A stretch of 64,000 nucleotides of DNA from Aquabacter spiritensis (GTDB taxonomy: Bacteria > Pseudomonadota > Alphaproteobacteria > Rhizobiales > Xanthobacteraceae). Below the pieces are notes generated by a model. The model was not told the origin of the DNA and searched no databases. It saw nothing but the letters and a program-made list of their open reading frames with translations. This document shows positions 8,916 to 17,483 of this stretch, one piece after another. The stretch covers positions 372,001 through 436,000 of the forward strand of contig NZ_SMAI01000002.1 of the NCBI RefSeq assembly GCF_004346185.1, read 5' to 3'. How positions within the stretch are numbered: position 1 is the first letter of the stretch; each line of letters opens with the position of its first letter. A program made the translations under genes and the position numbers.

Positions 8916-8960
8916 CGCAGCCGCGCCAAGCAGGTTATAGCGCCTCGAACTGCGGCTGCG
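8916..8960 (+). terminator. Stem-loop after rsmI-yraN
   Basis: A perfect 9-bp inverted repeat, CGCAGCCGC (8916-8924) and GCGGCTGCG (8952-8960), with a 27-nt loop, lies 47 bp after the yraN stop. There is no T tract, so termination is uncertain. It separates the rsmI-yraN unit from the peroxiredoxin promoter. Confidence 0.4.
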
Positions 8961-8973
8961 TCACCCGATTGGC

Positions 8974-9001
8974 TTGATTTACCGCAAATAAAATGTATAT
9001 G
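8974..9001 (+). promoter_or_regulatory. Promoter of the peroxiredoxin gene
   Basis: TTGATT (8974-8979), 16 bp, TATATG (8996-9001) lies in a markedly AT-rich island. Overlapping and following it is an imperfect dyad: AATGT, 14 bp, ACATT, enclosing ATGTT-N6-AACAT, around 8992-9015. The dyad could be an operator for a redox-responsive repressor. That is an inference from position only. Confidence 0.5.
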
Positions 9002-9040
9002 TTGAATATAACATTCGTGAAGTGTGTATAGGAGGGTGTC

Positions 9041-9676
9041 ATGACGCTTAGGCTCGGGGATCAGGTGCCCGATTTCACCGCCGAGACCACCCAGGGGCCG
9101 GTTCGGTTTCACGAATGGCTTGGAGAATCATGGGGCGTCCTGTTCTCGCATCCGAAGAACTTCACGCCGGTCTGCACCACGGAGCTCGGGCAGGTCGCCC
9201 ATCTGAAGGGCGAATTCGACAAGCGCAATGTGAAGGTCATCGGCCTGTCGGTGGACACGCTCGACAATCATCCGGCCTGGGTCGACGACATCCGGCTCGC
9301 CACCGGCGCGGAGCTGAACTTCCCGCTGATCGCGGACGACCGGCGGACGGTTTCGGACCTTTACGACCTGATCCATCCCAATGCGAGCGACACTGCCACA
9401 GTGCGCTCGGTGTTCGTCATCGGGCCGGACAAGAAGCTGAAGCTCACTTTGACCTATCCCGCCTCCACCGGACGCAATTTTCAGGAAATCCTGCGGGTGA
9501 TCGATTCGCTCCAGCTGACGTCTACCCATGCGGTTGCGACGCCGGCCGACTGGAAGCAGGGCGAGGATGTCATCATCGTCCCGTCGGTTTCCGACGAGGC
9601 GGCGAAGGAGAAGTTTCCCGAGGGCTGGACCACGATCAAGCCGTATCTGCGCGTGGTTCGCCAGCCGGGCGGCTGA
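9041..9676 (+). CDS. 1-Cys peroxiredoxin (Prx6 type)
   Basis: The 211-residue cytoplasmic enzyme would reduce hydrogen peroxide and organic hydroperoxides. The peroxidatic cysteine lies in HPKNFTPVCTTELG (about 38-51), as in the Prx6/AhpC-TSA family. The extended C-terminal arm (DWKQGEDVIIVPSVSDEAAK...WTTIKPYLRVV) is characteristic of the Prx6 group. I see no resolving cysteine near the C-terminus. GGAGGG lies five bases before the ATG. The gene stands alone behind its own promoter, consistent with oxidative stress control. Confidence 0.92.
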   Translation: MTLRLGDQVPDFTAETTQGPVRFHEWLGESWGVLFSHPKNFTPVCTTELGQVAHLKGEFDKRNVKVIGLSVDTLDNHPAWVDDIRLATGAELNFPLIADDRRTVSDLYDLIHPNASDTATVRSVFVIGPDKKLKLTLTYPASTGRNFQEILRVIDSLQLTSTHAVATPADWKQGEDVIIVPSVSDEAAKEKFPEGWTTIKPYLRVVRQPGG

Positions 9677-9783
9677 TGGGTAGCTGACGCGGCCGATCGG
9701 CACCCGAGGGGGCAGCGCGCGGCAGCGCTCTCCCCCTGTGCGGCGCCCCGTGCTACAGGCGGCACGCAGATGCGAGAATTTCG

Positions 9784-10059
9784 ATGACCGACCGCGACAA
9801 CCAGTTCGCCCGCTTCCTCGGCGGATCGCCCGCCATGGTCTTGGTGCGCCTCGTCGTGCTCTCGGTCATCGTCGGCGTCATTCTCGCCGCCTTGGGGCTT
9901 GATCCCCGCAACTTGCTGCAGAGCGTGACCGAGATGGTGCGCAGCCTTTATGCCCTCGGCTTTGGCGCGGTCGAGAGCGTGTGGCGCTATTTCCTGCTCG
10001 GGGCGATTGTCGTGATCCCGCTCTGGCTCATCCTCCGCCTCGCGCGCGGCCTGCGCTGA
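9784..10059 (+). CDS. Small two-helix membrane protein (DUF6460-like)
   Basis: The 91-residue product has two hydrophobic segments (LVRLVVLSVIVGVILAALGL and YFLLGAIVVIPLWLILRLA) separated by an amphipathic stretch beginning DPRNLLQSV. FARFLGGSPAMVLVRL at the N-terminus and the layout fit the DUF6460 family of alphaproteobacteria, whose function is unknown. One base separates its stop from the ATG of the MATE gene, so the two are probably co-transcribed. Confidence 0.7.
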   Translation: MTDRDNQFARFLGGSPAMVLVRLVVLSVIVGVILAALGLDPRNLLQSVTEMVRSLYALGFGAVESVWRYFLLGAIVVIPLWLILRLARGLR

Positions 10060-10060
10060 G

Positions 10061-11425
10061 ATGCGGCCGGGGGGGCCGGTCCGGCCAGTGGCGGTAAGCC
10101 ACCGCCGGGTATTGGCGATCGCGCTGCCGATGACGGTGGCGCACCTCACGACGCCGCTGCTCGGGATTGTCGACACGGCGGTCATCGGCCGGCTCGGCGA
10201 CGCGGCCTTGCTCGGCGGGGTCGCGCTCGGCGCCGTGGTTTTCGATTTTCTGTTCTGGGGCTTCGGCTTCCTGCGCATGGCGACGGTCGGCCTTTCGGCC
10301 CAGGCACTCGGGCGTGGCGACGGTGTTGAGCAGCGGGCGGTTCTCTCCCGTGCGCTCCTGGTGGCGGCGGCCTGCGGCGCCGCCTTGGTCGTTTGCCAGC
10401 TTCCAATCAGAGCCGCGGCTTTGGCGCTTGCCGGTGCGAGCCCCGCCGTGGACGCCGCCGTGCAGGATTATTTCGATGTGCGGATCTGGGCTGCGCCGTT
10501 CACGCTCGCCAATTACGTCGTCGCGGGCTGGCTGACGGGCATCGGCCGCACCGGCCATGCTCTTGCCCTTCAGATCGTCATCAGCCTGCTGAACATGGGC
10601 TTGACCGTTGCGTTGGTGCTCGGCCTCGACTGGGGCGTCGCCGGTTCGGCTGCAGGGACACTGGTGGCGGAGATTGCCGGGGCCGTGGCCGGTCTGCTGG
10701 TCTGCGCCAGAATGAGCGGTTTCTCCCCGCGCGTCTCGCGGGCGGTCTTGCTCGATCGCCAAGCGTTGGGTGCGAGCTTCGTGCTCAACCGCGACATCAT
10801 GATCCGCACGGCGGCGCTCATGCTCGCCTTCAGCTTCTTCGCCGCGCAGGGCGCGCGGGCCGGTGACGTGACCCTCGCCGCGAATGCGCTGCTGAACAAT
10901 ATGGTGATGCTCGCGGCCTTCTTCCTCGACGGGTTCGCAACCGCGGCCGAGCAGATTTGCGGGCAGGCGGTGGGCGCCCGCAATCGGGGCGCCTTCCTCC
11001 GCGGCCTGCGGCTTTCCTTGCTCTGGGGGTTCGGCTTCGCCCTCGTCGCCAGCCTCGCCTACCTCACCCTCGGTCCCCTCGCGATCGACCTGATGACGAC
11101 GAGTTCGGAGGTCCGCACCGCCGCCCGCGCCTTCCTCGCGCTCGCGGCCCTGCTCCCGGTGGTCGGTGTGTTCGCCTATGCCTTCGACGGCATCTATATC
11201 GGTGCGCTCTGGTCGCGCGACATGCGCAATCTGATGCTGGCGGCGCTCGCGGTCTATTTCCTCGCCTGGTGGGGGCTGCGGCCGCTCGGCAATGCGGGGC
11301 TCTGGTTGGCGCTGCTGGCGTTTCTGACTGCGCGCGGCGCGCTCCAGGCCGCGCGGCTGCCGGCACTCATGGCGCGAACCTTCCCTGATTTGCCGCGCCG
11401 CGCCGAGTTGCCCACCTCACCCTGA
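10061..11425 (+). CDS. MATE family efflux transporter
   Basis: This 454-residue inner-membrane protein has about 12 hydrophobic segments in two similar halves. PMTVAHLTTPLLGIVDTAVI and RLGDAALLGGVALGAVVFDF are the MATE N-half signatures; the second half repeats the pattern (LDGFATAAEQICGQAVGARN). The layout and length agree with the DinF-like branch, which exports cationic or lipophilic compounds in exchange for protons or sodium. The substrate cannot be inferred. Confidence 0.9.
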   Translation: MRPGGPVRPVAVSHRRVLAIALPMTVAHLTTPLLGIVDTAVIGRLGDAALLGGVALGAVVFDFLFWGFGFLRMATVGLSAQALGRGDGVEQRAVLSRALLVAAACGAALVVCQLPIRAAALALAGASPAVDAAVQDYFDVRIWAAPFTLANYVVAGWLTGIGRTGHALALQIVISLLNMGLTVALVLGLDWGVAGSAAGTLVAEIAGAVAGLLVCARMSGFSPRVSRAVLLDRQALGASFVLNRDIMIRTAALMLAFSFFAAQGARAGDVTLAANALLNNMVMLAAFFLDGFATAAEQICGQAVGARNRGAFLRGLRLSLLWGFGFALVASLAYLTLGPLAIDLMTTSSEVRTAARAFLALAALLPVVGVFAYAFDGIYIGALWSRDMRNLMLAALAVYFLAWWGLRPLGNAGLWLALLAFLTARGALQAARLPALMARTFPDLPRRAELPTSP

Positions 11426-11554
11426 CGGCCCGGCCAGCGCGCTGCTTTCCGGCTGCGTCGCACTTGAGCTTGGCGCATAATGCCTTCGCGGGAGGGCAAT
11501 GGCCGCAGATGCCGGTCCGATGTCCTGCGTCTGGGGTCGATGAGGGGGAAACGA

Positions 11555-13099
11555 ATGAACCAGTCGGCGCCGTCGGTTCTGGTCGTGGGGGCTGGCCCCA
11601 CCGGCCTTACGCTTGCCAATTCCCTGCAGAAGCAGGGCGTGTCCTTTCGGATCATCGACAAATTGCAGGAGCCCGCCCGCGTCTCGAAGGCGCTGGCAGT
11701 CTGGAGCGGCTCGCTGGAAGCCTTCTCCGCCCTCGGCGTGGCGGACGATTTCATCGCCGGCGGCATCCGGCTGACCAATATCCGGGTGGGGGACGGGAGC
11801 CATGAACTCGCGGCGATGTCGATCGCGGAGGGCGTCGACAGCGCGTTTGCCTTCACCCTGATCGTCCCCCAGTCCAAGACCGAGGAGATCCTCGCCGCCC
11901 ATCTCGCCCAAGGCGGGCATGCGGTCGAGCGGGGGGTGGAATTGGTCGATTATGTCGAAATCGGCGACACCGTCCGATCCACCCTGCGCCATCCGGACGG
12001 GCGAGAGGAGACGATCGACACGCTCTTCCTGGTCGGCTGCGACGGCGCGCGCAGCATCGTCCGCCACAAGACCGGCATCGCTTTCGAGGGCTATACGGAG
12101 CCGCAGACCTTCATTCTCTCCGACACCCGGATCGACGGCCCGCTCGATTCCACCTCGATCTATATCTGGTGGAGCAGCGCGGGCAGCGTCGCGCTGTTTC
12201 CCGTCGTGCCCGGCATTTGGCGCACCTTCGCGATGCGGGACGAGCCGGCGGGCGAGGAACCACCCACGATCGAGGAAATCCAGGCCCATCTCGAGGCGTC
12301 TGGGCCTCCGGGCATCAAAGTGAGCGACGCGACATGGCTGTCGACATTCCGGGTCAACGAGCGGCTCGCCGCCGGCTATCGCAAGGGTCGGGTGTTTCTC
12401 GCCGGCGACGCGGCTCACATTCATAGCCCCGCCGGCGGGCAGGGGATGAACACCGGAATCCAGGATGCCGCAAATCTCGGCTGGAAGATCGGCGCCGTGC
12501 TCGCCGGCCGCGGCGATGCCGAAATGCTGCTCGACAGCTATGAGGCCGAGCGGCGCCCTGTGGCACGCGAAGTCGTGGCGGGAGCGGCGCAGAAGCTGAA
12601 ATTCGGCATGGTGACGCGCGGCACGGCGACCCGGCTCGTTCGTGATGCTCTGATCTCGGTCGCCTCGCGGCTTCCGGCGATCCGGCAGAAGCTCCAGGTG
12701 GAATTGTCCGAAACCGAGATCCGCTATTCCGAAGGCCCACTCGTGGAGGCGGTGCGTCGGATCTCAGGTTCGGCGACGCCGCGCGCGGGGGCGCGGGCCC
12801 TCGACCTCACGCTGGACGGCCGGTCCCTTTGGGGGCATTTTTCCGCCGCGCGGCACACGCTTCTGCTTTTCGGGCCGCCTGGCGCGCATGACCGGATGCG
12901 CATGGCGGCCGCGCGCTTTGCCGACGCCCTCGACGTGGTGGATCTCGGTGCGGAACCCGCGGCTGCGGCCCGATACGGCCTGCATGGCGCAGGCTGGGTC
13001 CTGGTCCGGCCCGACCAATTCATCGCGGCGCGCGACGACGCGGATGCGCAAGGCGCATTCGACGCCTACGCGCAGCTCGCCTTGGAGCCGGCGCGGTAG
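11555..13099 (+). CDS. FAD-dependent aromatic monooxygenase
   Basis: The 514-residue protein belongs to the PheA/TfdB FAD-hydroxylase family. It has the dinucleotide fold VLVVGAGPTGLTLA (8-21), an internal FAD/NADPH motif VGCDGARSIVR, and GDAAHIHSPAGGQGMNTGIQ (about 284-303). The C-terminal third has a thioredoxin-like domain found in the phenol/polyketide hydroxylase group. An ATG further upstream is in frame, but the ATG at 11555 has GAGGGGG nearby and leaves the glycine motif at the usual distance. The substrate, probably a phenolic, is unknown, and no pathway genes lie nearby. Confidence 0.88.
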   Translation: MNQSAPSVLVVGAGPTGLTLANSLQKQGVSFRIIDKLQEPARVSKALAVWSGSLEAFSALGVADDFIAGGIRLTNIRVGDGSHELAAMSIAEGVDSAFAFTLIVPQSKTEEILAAHLAQGGHAVERGVELVDYVEIGDTVRSTLRHPDGREETIDTLFLVGCDGARSIVRHKTGIAFEGYTEPQTFILSDTRIDGPLDSTSIYIWWSSAGSVALFPVVPGIWRTFAMRDEPAGEEPPTIEEIQAHLEASGPPGIKVSDATWLSTFRVNERLAAGYRKGRVFLAGDAAHIHSPAGGQGMNTGIQDAANLGWKIGAVLAGRGDAEMLLDSYEAERRPVAREVVAGAAQKLKFGMVTRGTATRLVRDALISVASRLPAIRQKLQVELSETEIRYSEGPLVEAVRRISGSATPRAGARALDLTLDGRSLWGHFSAARHTLLLFGPPGAHDRMRMAAARFADALDVVDLGAEPAAAARYGLHGAGWVLVRPDQFIAARDDADAQGAFDAYAQLALEPAR

Positions 13100-13104
13100 G
13101 AGGT

Positions 13105-13923
13105 TCAGCGGCCCGGCAGGACCAGAACGGTGGGCTTGCCGGGCAGCTTCTCGCGCGACAGAAGGACGGTCGCGCTCGCCGAACGGGTGATCTCGTAGTC
13201 CCGCCCGAGCCGCGACAGAAACCGATCGAGGCCCCATTCGCTGAAATAGTGCATGGGGATGATCAGCGGCGCATTGATCGCCTTCAGGGTCTCCACCATG
13301 CCCTCGATGTCGAGCGTGTACGAGCCGTCGACCGGCGCGAGAACGACGTCGATCCGGCCGAGCGCCTCGAGATGATCCGCCGTCAGGAGGTGGTGCAGAT
13401 GACCGAGATGGGCGATGCACAGGCCGGCCACCTCGAAGACGAACATCGAGTTTCCGTCGTACAACGTCGTCGAGCCGTAGCGGATATTGGTCGGCACGTT
13501 GCGGATCCAGACATCATCGAGCGTCACCTCGTGCTGCGCCTGCCCACCGTCCGGGTTCCATCCGCGCAACACGTGAGCGATGCCGGGGTCTGGATTGTTG
13601 GTGTAGTGCGTGTCGTGCGCGCGGTTCATGGTGGCGACCATTGGCACGGTCCGGGGGCGGACGTAATCGTTATAGTCGGTGGCGATGGTGACGCCCTTCG
13701 GGCTCTCGATCAAAAACGTGCTGTGGCCGATAAAGGTCAGCCGCACTTCCGCCGCTTCGGCCGCTACGGGACGAAAGGCCGCGCGCCACAGCTTCGGCAT
13801 CGGCGACTGCGCCACCATGCGGGGACATTTCTCGGGTTCGGCGTGCGCGGGGAAGGTTCCGGCCGCCAGCGCGAACAGGCTCCAAACGGTGGCGACGAGA
13901 CCTTTCCAGCCCATTGCGGTCAT
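13105..13923 (-). CDS. Exported MBL-fold hydrolase-like protein
   Basis: The 272-residue product has a signal peptide (ending PAHA) and a metallo-beta-lactamase fold resembling UlaG-like proteins: LTFIGHSTFLIESPKG, then a central block ending CIAHLGHLHH, and IIPMHYFSEW near the C-terminus. The first metal-binding motif, normally HxHxDH, reads RAHDTHYT, so the first histidine is an arginine. Binding of a full binuclear metal site is doubtful. GAGGG precedes both possible ATG starts (13923 and 13914). The gene converges on the monooxygenase gene with five bases between them. Confidence 0.75.
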   Translation of the reverse strand: MTAMGWKGLVATVWSLFALAAGTFPAHAEPEKCPRMVAQSPMPKLWRAAFRPVAAEAAEVRLTFIGHSTFLIESPKGVTIATDYNDYVRPRTVPMVATMNRAHDTHYTNNPDPGIAHVLRGWNPDGGQAQHEVTLDDVWIRNVPTNIRYGSTTLYDGNSMFVFEVAGLCIAHLGHLHHLLTADHLEALGRIDVVLAPVDGSYTLDIEGMVETLKAINAPLIIPMHYFSEWGLDRFLSRLGRDYEITRSASATVLLSREKLPGKPTVLVLPGR

Positions 13924-14121
13924 CCCTCGGCTTTCGCAAAGGCAGCATGACCGCGAAGACCCCGCTCCGGCAACGCGGAGATGGTCACAGCGGCGTGAAT
14001 AGACGAGAAATGACCGTTTCGCCGGGCGGACGTGCGAATGTCCCGGCGGAGTCGGGAACTTCGCTTTGCTCCCGATCCTTTTAGGCGTAGCCGTTGCCGT
14101 GCCCGTTGCCGGGAGAGACCC

Positions 14122-14262
14122 ATGAATGTCGATATCGTCCTCTTGTCCCCCATCCTCGCATTGGTGGCGGGCATCCTGATCCTGATCTTTCCGCGCCTGC
14201 TCAACATTCTGGTTGCGGTCTATCTGATCCTGATCGGCATTCTCGGCCTCATCCCGCATTGA
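14122..14262 (+). CDS. DUF3096-type single-helix membrane protein (46 aa)
   Basis: MNVDIVLLSPILALVAGILI begins an almost entirely hydrophobic 46-residue peptide with a hairpin of two short membrane segments (a proline at FPRLL marks the turn). It matches the tiny DUF3096 family seen across proteobacteria, of unknown function. GGGAGAG lies about five bases before the ATG. Confidence 0.7.
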   Translation: MNVDIVLLSPILALVAGILILIFPRLLNILVAVYLILIGILGLIPH

Positions 14263-14283
14263 GCGCTGCGCCGAACGGTGCAG

Positions 14284-14312
14284 TTGAAGACGCGGCCTGC
14301 TGGGTCTAAAGC
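14284..14312 (+). promoter_or_regulatory. Possible promoter of ppdK
   Basis: TTGAAG (14284-14289) and TAAAGC (14307-14312) are 17 bp apart and lie 47 bp before the ppdK start. The -35 is reasonable; the -10 matches the consensus poorly. Confidence 0.3.
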
Positions 14313-14358
14313 AACCGCGACCTGACGCGCGCGTGAACACCCCAAGGGATCTCCAAAG

Positions 14359-17034
14359 ATGACGAAATGGGTCTACTCCTTCGGCGACGGCACGGCCGAA
14401 GGGAAAGCCGATATGCGGAACCTGTTGGGCGGCAAGGGAGCGAACCTTGCCGAGATGGCCAATCTCGGCCTTCCGGTTCCTCCCGGCTTCACGATCACGA
14501 CCGAGGTCTGCACCTATTATTATGCCCATGGAGAGACCTATCCGGCCGAACTGAAGGGCGAGGTCGAGATTGCGCTCGCGAAGATCGGCGCCTTGACCGG
14601 CAAAACGTTCGGCGATCCCGGAAACCCGCTTCTGGTTTCGGTCCGCTCCGGCGCCCGCGCCTCCATGCCGGGAATGATGGACACCGTCCTCAATCTCGGC
14701 CTGAATGATGCGACCGTCGAAGCCGTGGCCGCGCTCGCCGACCGCCGCTTCGCGTTCGACAGCTACCGCCGCTTCATCACCATGTATTCCGGCGTCGTTC
14801 TGGGCGTCGATCATCACCATTTCGAGGAACTGCTCGAAGGCTTCAAACTGCGCGGCGGCCTCAACCTCGATACCGACCTCTCGGCGGACGACTGGGCGGA
14901 GCTGGTGGTTCAATACAAGGCCATGGTCGCCGAGAAGCTTGGCAAACCCTTCCCGCAGGATCCGCACGAACAGCTTTGGGGCGCGATCGGTGCGGTGTTC
15001 GGCTCCTGGATGAACCAGCGCGCCATCACCTACCGCCGGCTGCACACCATTCCGGAGAGCTGGGGCACGGCGGTCAATGTGCAGTCCATGGTGTTCGGCA
15101 ATATGGGCGATACGTCGGCGACCGGCGTGGCGTTCACCCGCAACCCCTCGACCGGCGAACACGCGCTCTATGGTGAATTCCTGGTCAATGCTCAGGGCGA
15201 GGATGTCGTCGCGGGCATCCGCACGCCCCAGGACCTGACCGAGGCGGCACGCATCGCGGCGGGGTCCGACAAGCCGTCGATGGAGCGCGCGCTTCCGGAG
15301 GCCTTCAAGGAGTTCGAGCGGATCTCGAAGGTTCTCGAGGACCATTATCGGGACATGCAGGATCTCGAATTCACCGTCGAGAAGGGCAAGCTCTGGATGC
15401 TTCAGACCCGCTCCGGCAAGCGCACCGCGAAAGCGGCGCTGCGGATTGCGGTCGAGCTCGCAAACGAGGGGCGTATCACGCAGGAAGAGGCGGTCGTCCG
15501 GGTCGATCCCGCCGCGCTCGACCAGTTGCTGCATCCCGCGATCGATCCCAAGGCGGAGCGAAAGGTGGTCGCGAGCGGCCTGCCGGCCTCCCCGGGAGCC
15601 GCCGCGGGGGCAATCGTATTCTCCGCCGACGAGGCGGAGGCGATGAAGCAGCAGGGCCGCAAGGTGATCCTGGTGCGGATCGAGACCTCGCCGGAAGACA
15701 TTCACGGCATGCATGCGGCGGAGGGCATCCTGACCTCGCGGGGCGGCATGACCTCGCATGCCGCCGTGGTGGCGCGCGGGATGGGCAAGCCCTGCGTCTC
15801 CGGCGCGGGTTCGCTGCGGATCGATTATGCGGCGCAGACACTTACCGTCTCCGGCGTCACCTTCCAGAAGGGCGACGTGCTCACCATCGACGGCTCGACC
15901 GGTCAGGTTCTGGCCGGCGAAGTGCCGATGCAGCAGCCGGAACTGTCCGGCGAATTCGCCACGCTCATGGGCTGGGCGGATAAGGTGCGCCGGCTCAAGA
16001 TCCGCGCGAATGCCGAGACCCCGCTCGATGCCCGCATGGCCCGCTCGTTCGGCGCCGAAGGGATCGGCTTGTCGCGCACCGAGCATATGTTCTTCGATGC
16101 CGGACGCATCCTCGCCGTGCGCGAGATGATCCTCGCCGACGACGAAGCCGGACGACGCGCGGCGCTCGCCAAGCTCCTGCCGATGCAACGGGCGGACTTC
16201 GTCGAACTGTTCGAGATCATGAAGGGGCTGCCCTGCACGATCCGCCTGCTCGATCCGCCGCTGCATGAATTCCTGCCGCACACCGATGCCGAGATGGCGG
16301 AAGTGGCCAAGAGCCTCGGCGTCGACATCGAGCGAATCGAGCGGCGCCGCAAGGACTTGCACGAGGTCAATCCGATGCTCGGCTTCCGCGGCTGCCGCAT
16401 CGCGATCGCCTTCCCCGAGATCGCCGAGATGCAGGCACGCGCCATCTTCGAGGCCGCGGTGATCGCGGCCAAGTCGACGGGTGAGCCGGTGGTTCCGGAA
16501 GTAATGGTGCCCCTCATCGCCACAAAGGCGGAGTTCGACATCGTCAATGCGGTGATCCAGAAGACCGCGAAGGCGGTAGAGGCGGAGACCGGCGCCAAGC
16601 TCACCTTCCAGGTCGGCACGATGATCGAACTGCCGCGCGCCGCTTTGCGCGCCGAGGAGATCGCCGAGACCGCGGAATTCTTCTCCTTCGGCACCAATGA
16701 CCTGACTCAGACCTGCTACGGCGTCTCGCGCGACGATGCCGGGACCTTCCTCGGCCCCTATGTTCAGAAGGGCATCATCGAGGTGGATCCCTTCGTCTCG
16801 ATCGATGTGGACGGGGTGGGCGAACTGGTGAAGATCGGCGTGGAGCGGGGCCGCAAGTCGCGGCCGGACATCAAGCTCGGCATTTGCGGCGAGCATGGCG
16901 GCGATCCCGCCTCGGTCGCGTTCTGCGACGAGATCGGGCTCGACTACGTGTCCTGTTCGCCGTTCCGGGTTCCCATCGCCCGCCTCGCGGCGGCGCAGGC
17001 CGCTCTGGGCCGCAAGGCGGCGAGCCAGGCTTGA
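14359..17034 (+). CDS. ppdK: Pyruvate, phosphate dikinase
   Basis: The 891-residue enzyme interconverts pyruvate, ATP and Pi with phosphoenolpyruvate, AMP and PPi, and so serves gluconeogenesis. The N-terminal ATP-grasp domain has LLGGKGANLAEMANLGLPVP and SVRSGARASMPGMMDTVLN. The phospho-carrier histidine lies in GGMTSHAAVVARGMGKPCV (about 454-472), and the C-terminal PEP-binding barrel ends with the catalytic cysteine in GICGEHGGDP. The length is typical. The gene appears monocistronic, with a hairpin directly behind it. A regulatory kinase/phosphatase (PPDK regulatory protein) is not in the window. Confidence 0.97.
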   Translation: MTKWVYSFGDGTAEGKADMRNLLGGKGANLAEMANLGLPVPPGFTITTEVCTYYYAHGETYPAELKGEVEIALAKIGALTGKTFGDPGNPLLVSVRSGARASMPGMMDTVLNLGLNDATVEAVAALADRRFAFDSYRRFITMYSGVVLGVDHHHFEELLEGFKLRGGLNLDTDLSADDWAELVVQYKAMVAEKLGKPFPQDPHEQLWGAIGAVFGSWMNQRAITYRRLHTIPESWGTAVNVQSMVFGNMGDTSATGVAFTRNPSTGEHALYGEFLVNAQGEDVVAGIRTPQDLTEAARIAAGSDKPSMERALPEAFKEFERISKVLEDHYRDMQDLEFTVEKGKLWMLQTRSGKRTAKAALRIAVELANEGRITQEEAVVRVDPAALDQLLHPAIDPKAERKVVASGLPASPGAAAGAIVFSADEAEAMKQQGRKVILVRIETSPEDIHGMHAAEGILTSRGGMTSHAAVVARGMGKPCVSGAGSLRIDYAAQTLTVSGVTFQKGDVLTIDGSTGQVLAGEVPMQQPELSGEFATLMGWADKVRRLKIRANAETPLDARMARSFGAEGIGLSRTEHMFFDAGRILAVREMILADDEAGRRAALAKLLPMQRADFVELFEIMKGLPCTIRLLDPPLHEFLPHTDAEMAEVAKSLGVDIERIERRRKDLHEVNPMLGFRGCRIAIAFPEIAEMQARAIFEAAVIAAKSTGEPVVPEVMVPLIATKAEFDIVNAVIQKTAKAVEAETGAKLTFQVGTMIELPRAALRAEEIAETAEFFSFGTNDLTQTCYGVSRDDAGTFLGPYVQKGIIEVDPFVSIDVDGVGELVKIGVERGRKSRPDIKLGICGEHGGDPASVAFCDEIGLDYVSCSPFRVPIARLAAAQAALGRKAASQA

Positions 17035-17045
17035 CCGGTGGGGTC

Positions 17046-17065
17046 GGCCGGGCATCCGCCCGGCC
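17046..17065 (+). terminator. Hairpin after ppdK
   Basis: GGCCGGGC (17046-17053) and GCCCGGCC (17058-17065) form a perfect 8-bp GC stem with an ATCC loop, 11 bases behind the ppdK stop. There is no T tract, which is common in GC-rich genomes. Confidence 0.55.
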
Positions 17066-17348
17066 GGTCCGGCAGGCAATCGCCGGCGGCCCGGCGCGAC
17101 ATCGCTCCGAAGAGGGTTGATACGCGCCTATCACCGGGCGAAAGAGGCGATCAAAGGGACGTGTTCACAGAGGATGACGGCGCGGGGCCGAGTGCCTCGG
17201 CGCGCGGCGGCCGGCTATGGCGCCGCGCCTGCAAGGCTCAGGCGAGGTTCCGCTGGTGCAGTGGACCGCCGGTCCGATTCGGGTGCCGGCGCGGGCGGGG
17301 CTGGCAAAATCTTCGTCTGCTTCCTATCTTCCAAGGAGGAGAGAGACC
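17066..17348. other. Intergenic region between ppdK and a small membrane protein gene
   Basis: I see no convincing gene, promoter or repeat here. The last bases, CCAAGGAGGAGAGAGACC, are the ribosome binding site of the gene at 17349. Confidence 0.4.
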
Positions 17349-17480
17349 ATGTCCGCTTTGCTGATGTCTGCCGTCCTGATCGTGCCCGCGGCGCTCGCGC
17401 TCGTGGCGATCACCCGCCTCCTCGCGCCCCAGCCGAAGCCGGTGCCGGTGCGTGTGCGCCCGAAGCGTCCGCGCGGCTGA
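17349..17480 (+). CDS. Small membrane protein (43 aa)
   Basis: A near-perfect AAGGAGGAG lies about nine bases before the ATG. The peptide is one membrane helix (LLMSAVLIVPAALALVAI) followed by a short basic, proline-rich cytoplasmic tail (PKPVPVRVRPKRPRG). I do not recognise a family. Its stop codon lies four bases from the end of the convergent oxidoreductase gene. Confidence 0.55.
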   Translation: MSALLMSAVLIVPAALALVAITRLLAPQPKPVPVRVRPKRPRG

Positions 17481-17483
17481 CCT

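Noticed and set aside
13924-17079. A minus-strand frame continuing the MBL protein upstream for about 1050 codons across ppdK
   Set aside because: It is the complement of a clearly coding, high-GC gene (ppdK), has no homology I recognise, and the MBL protein has a proper signal peptide and Shine-Dalgarno sequence at 13923.
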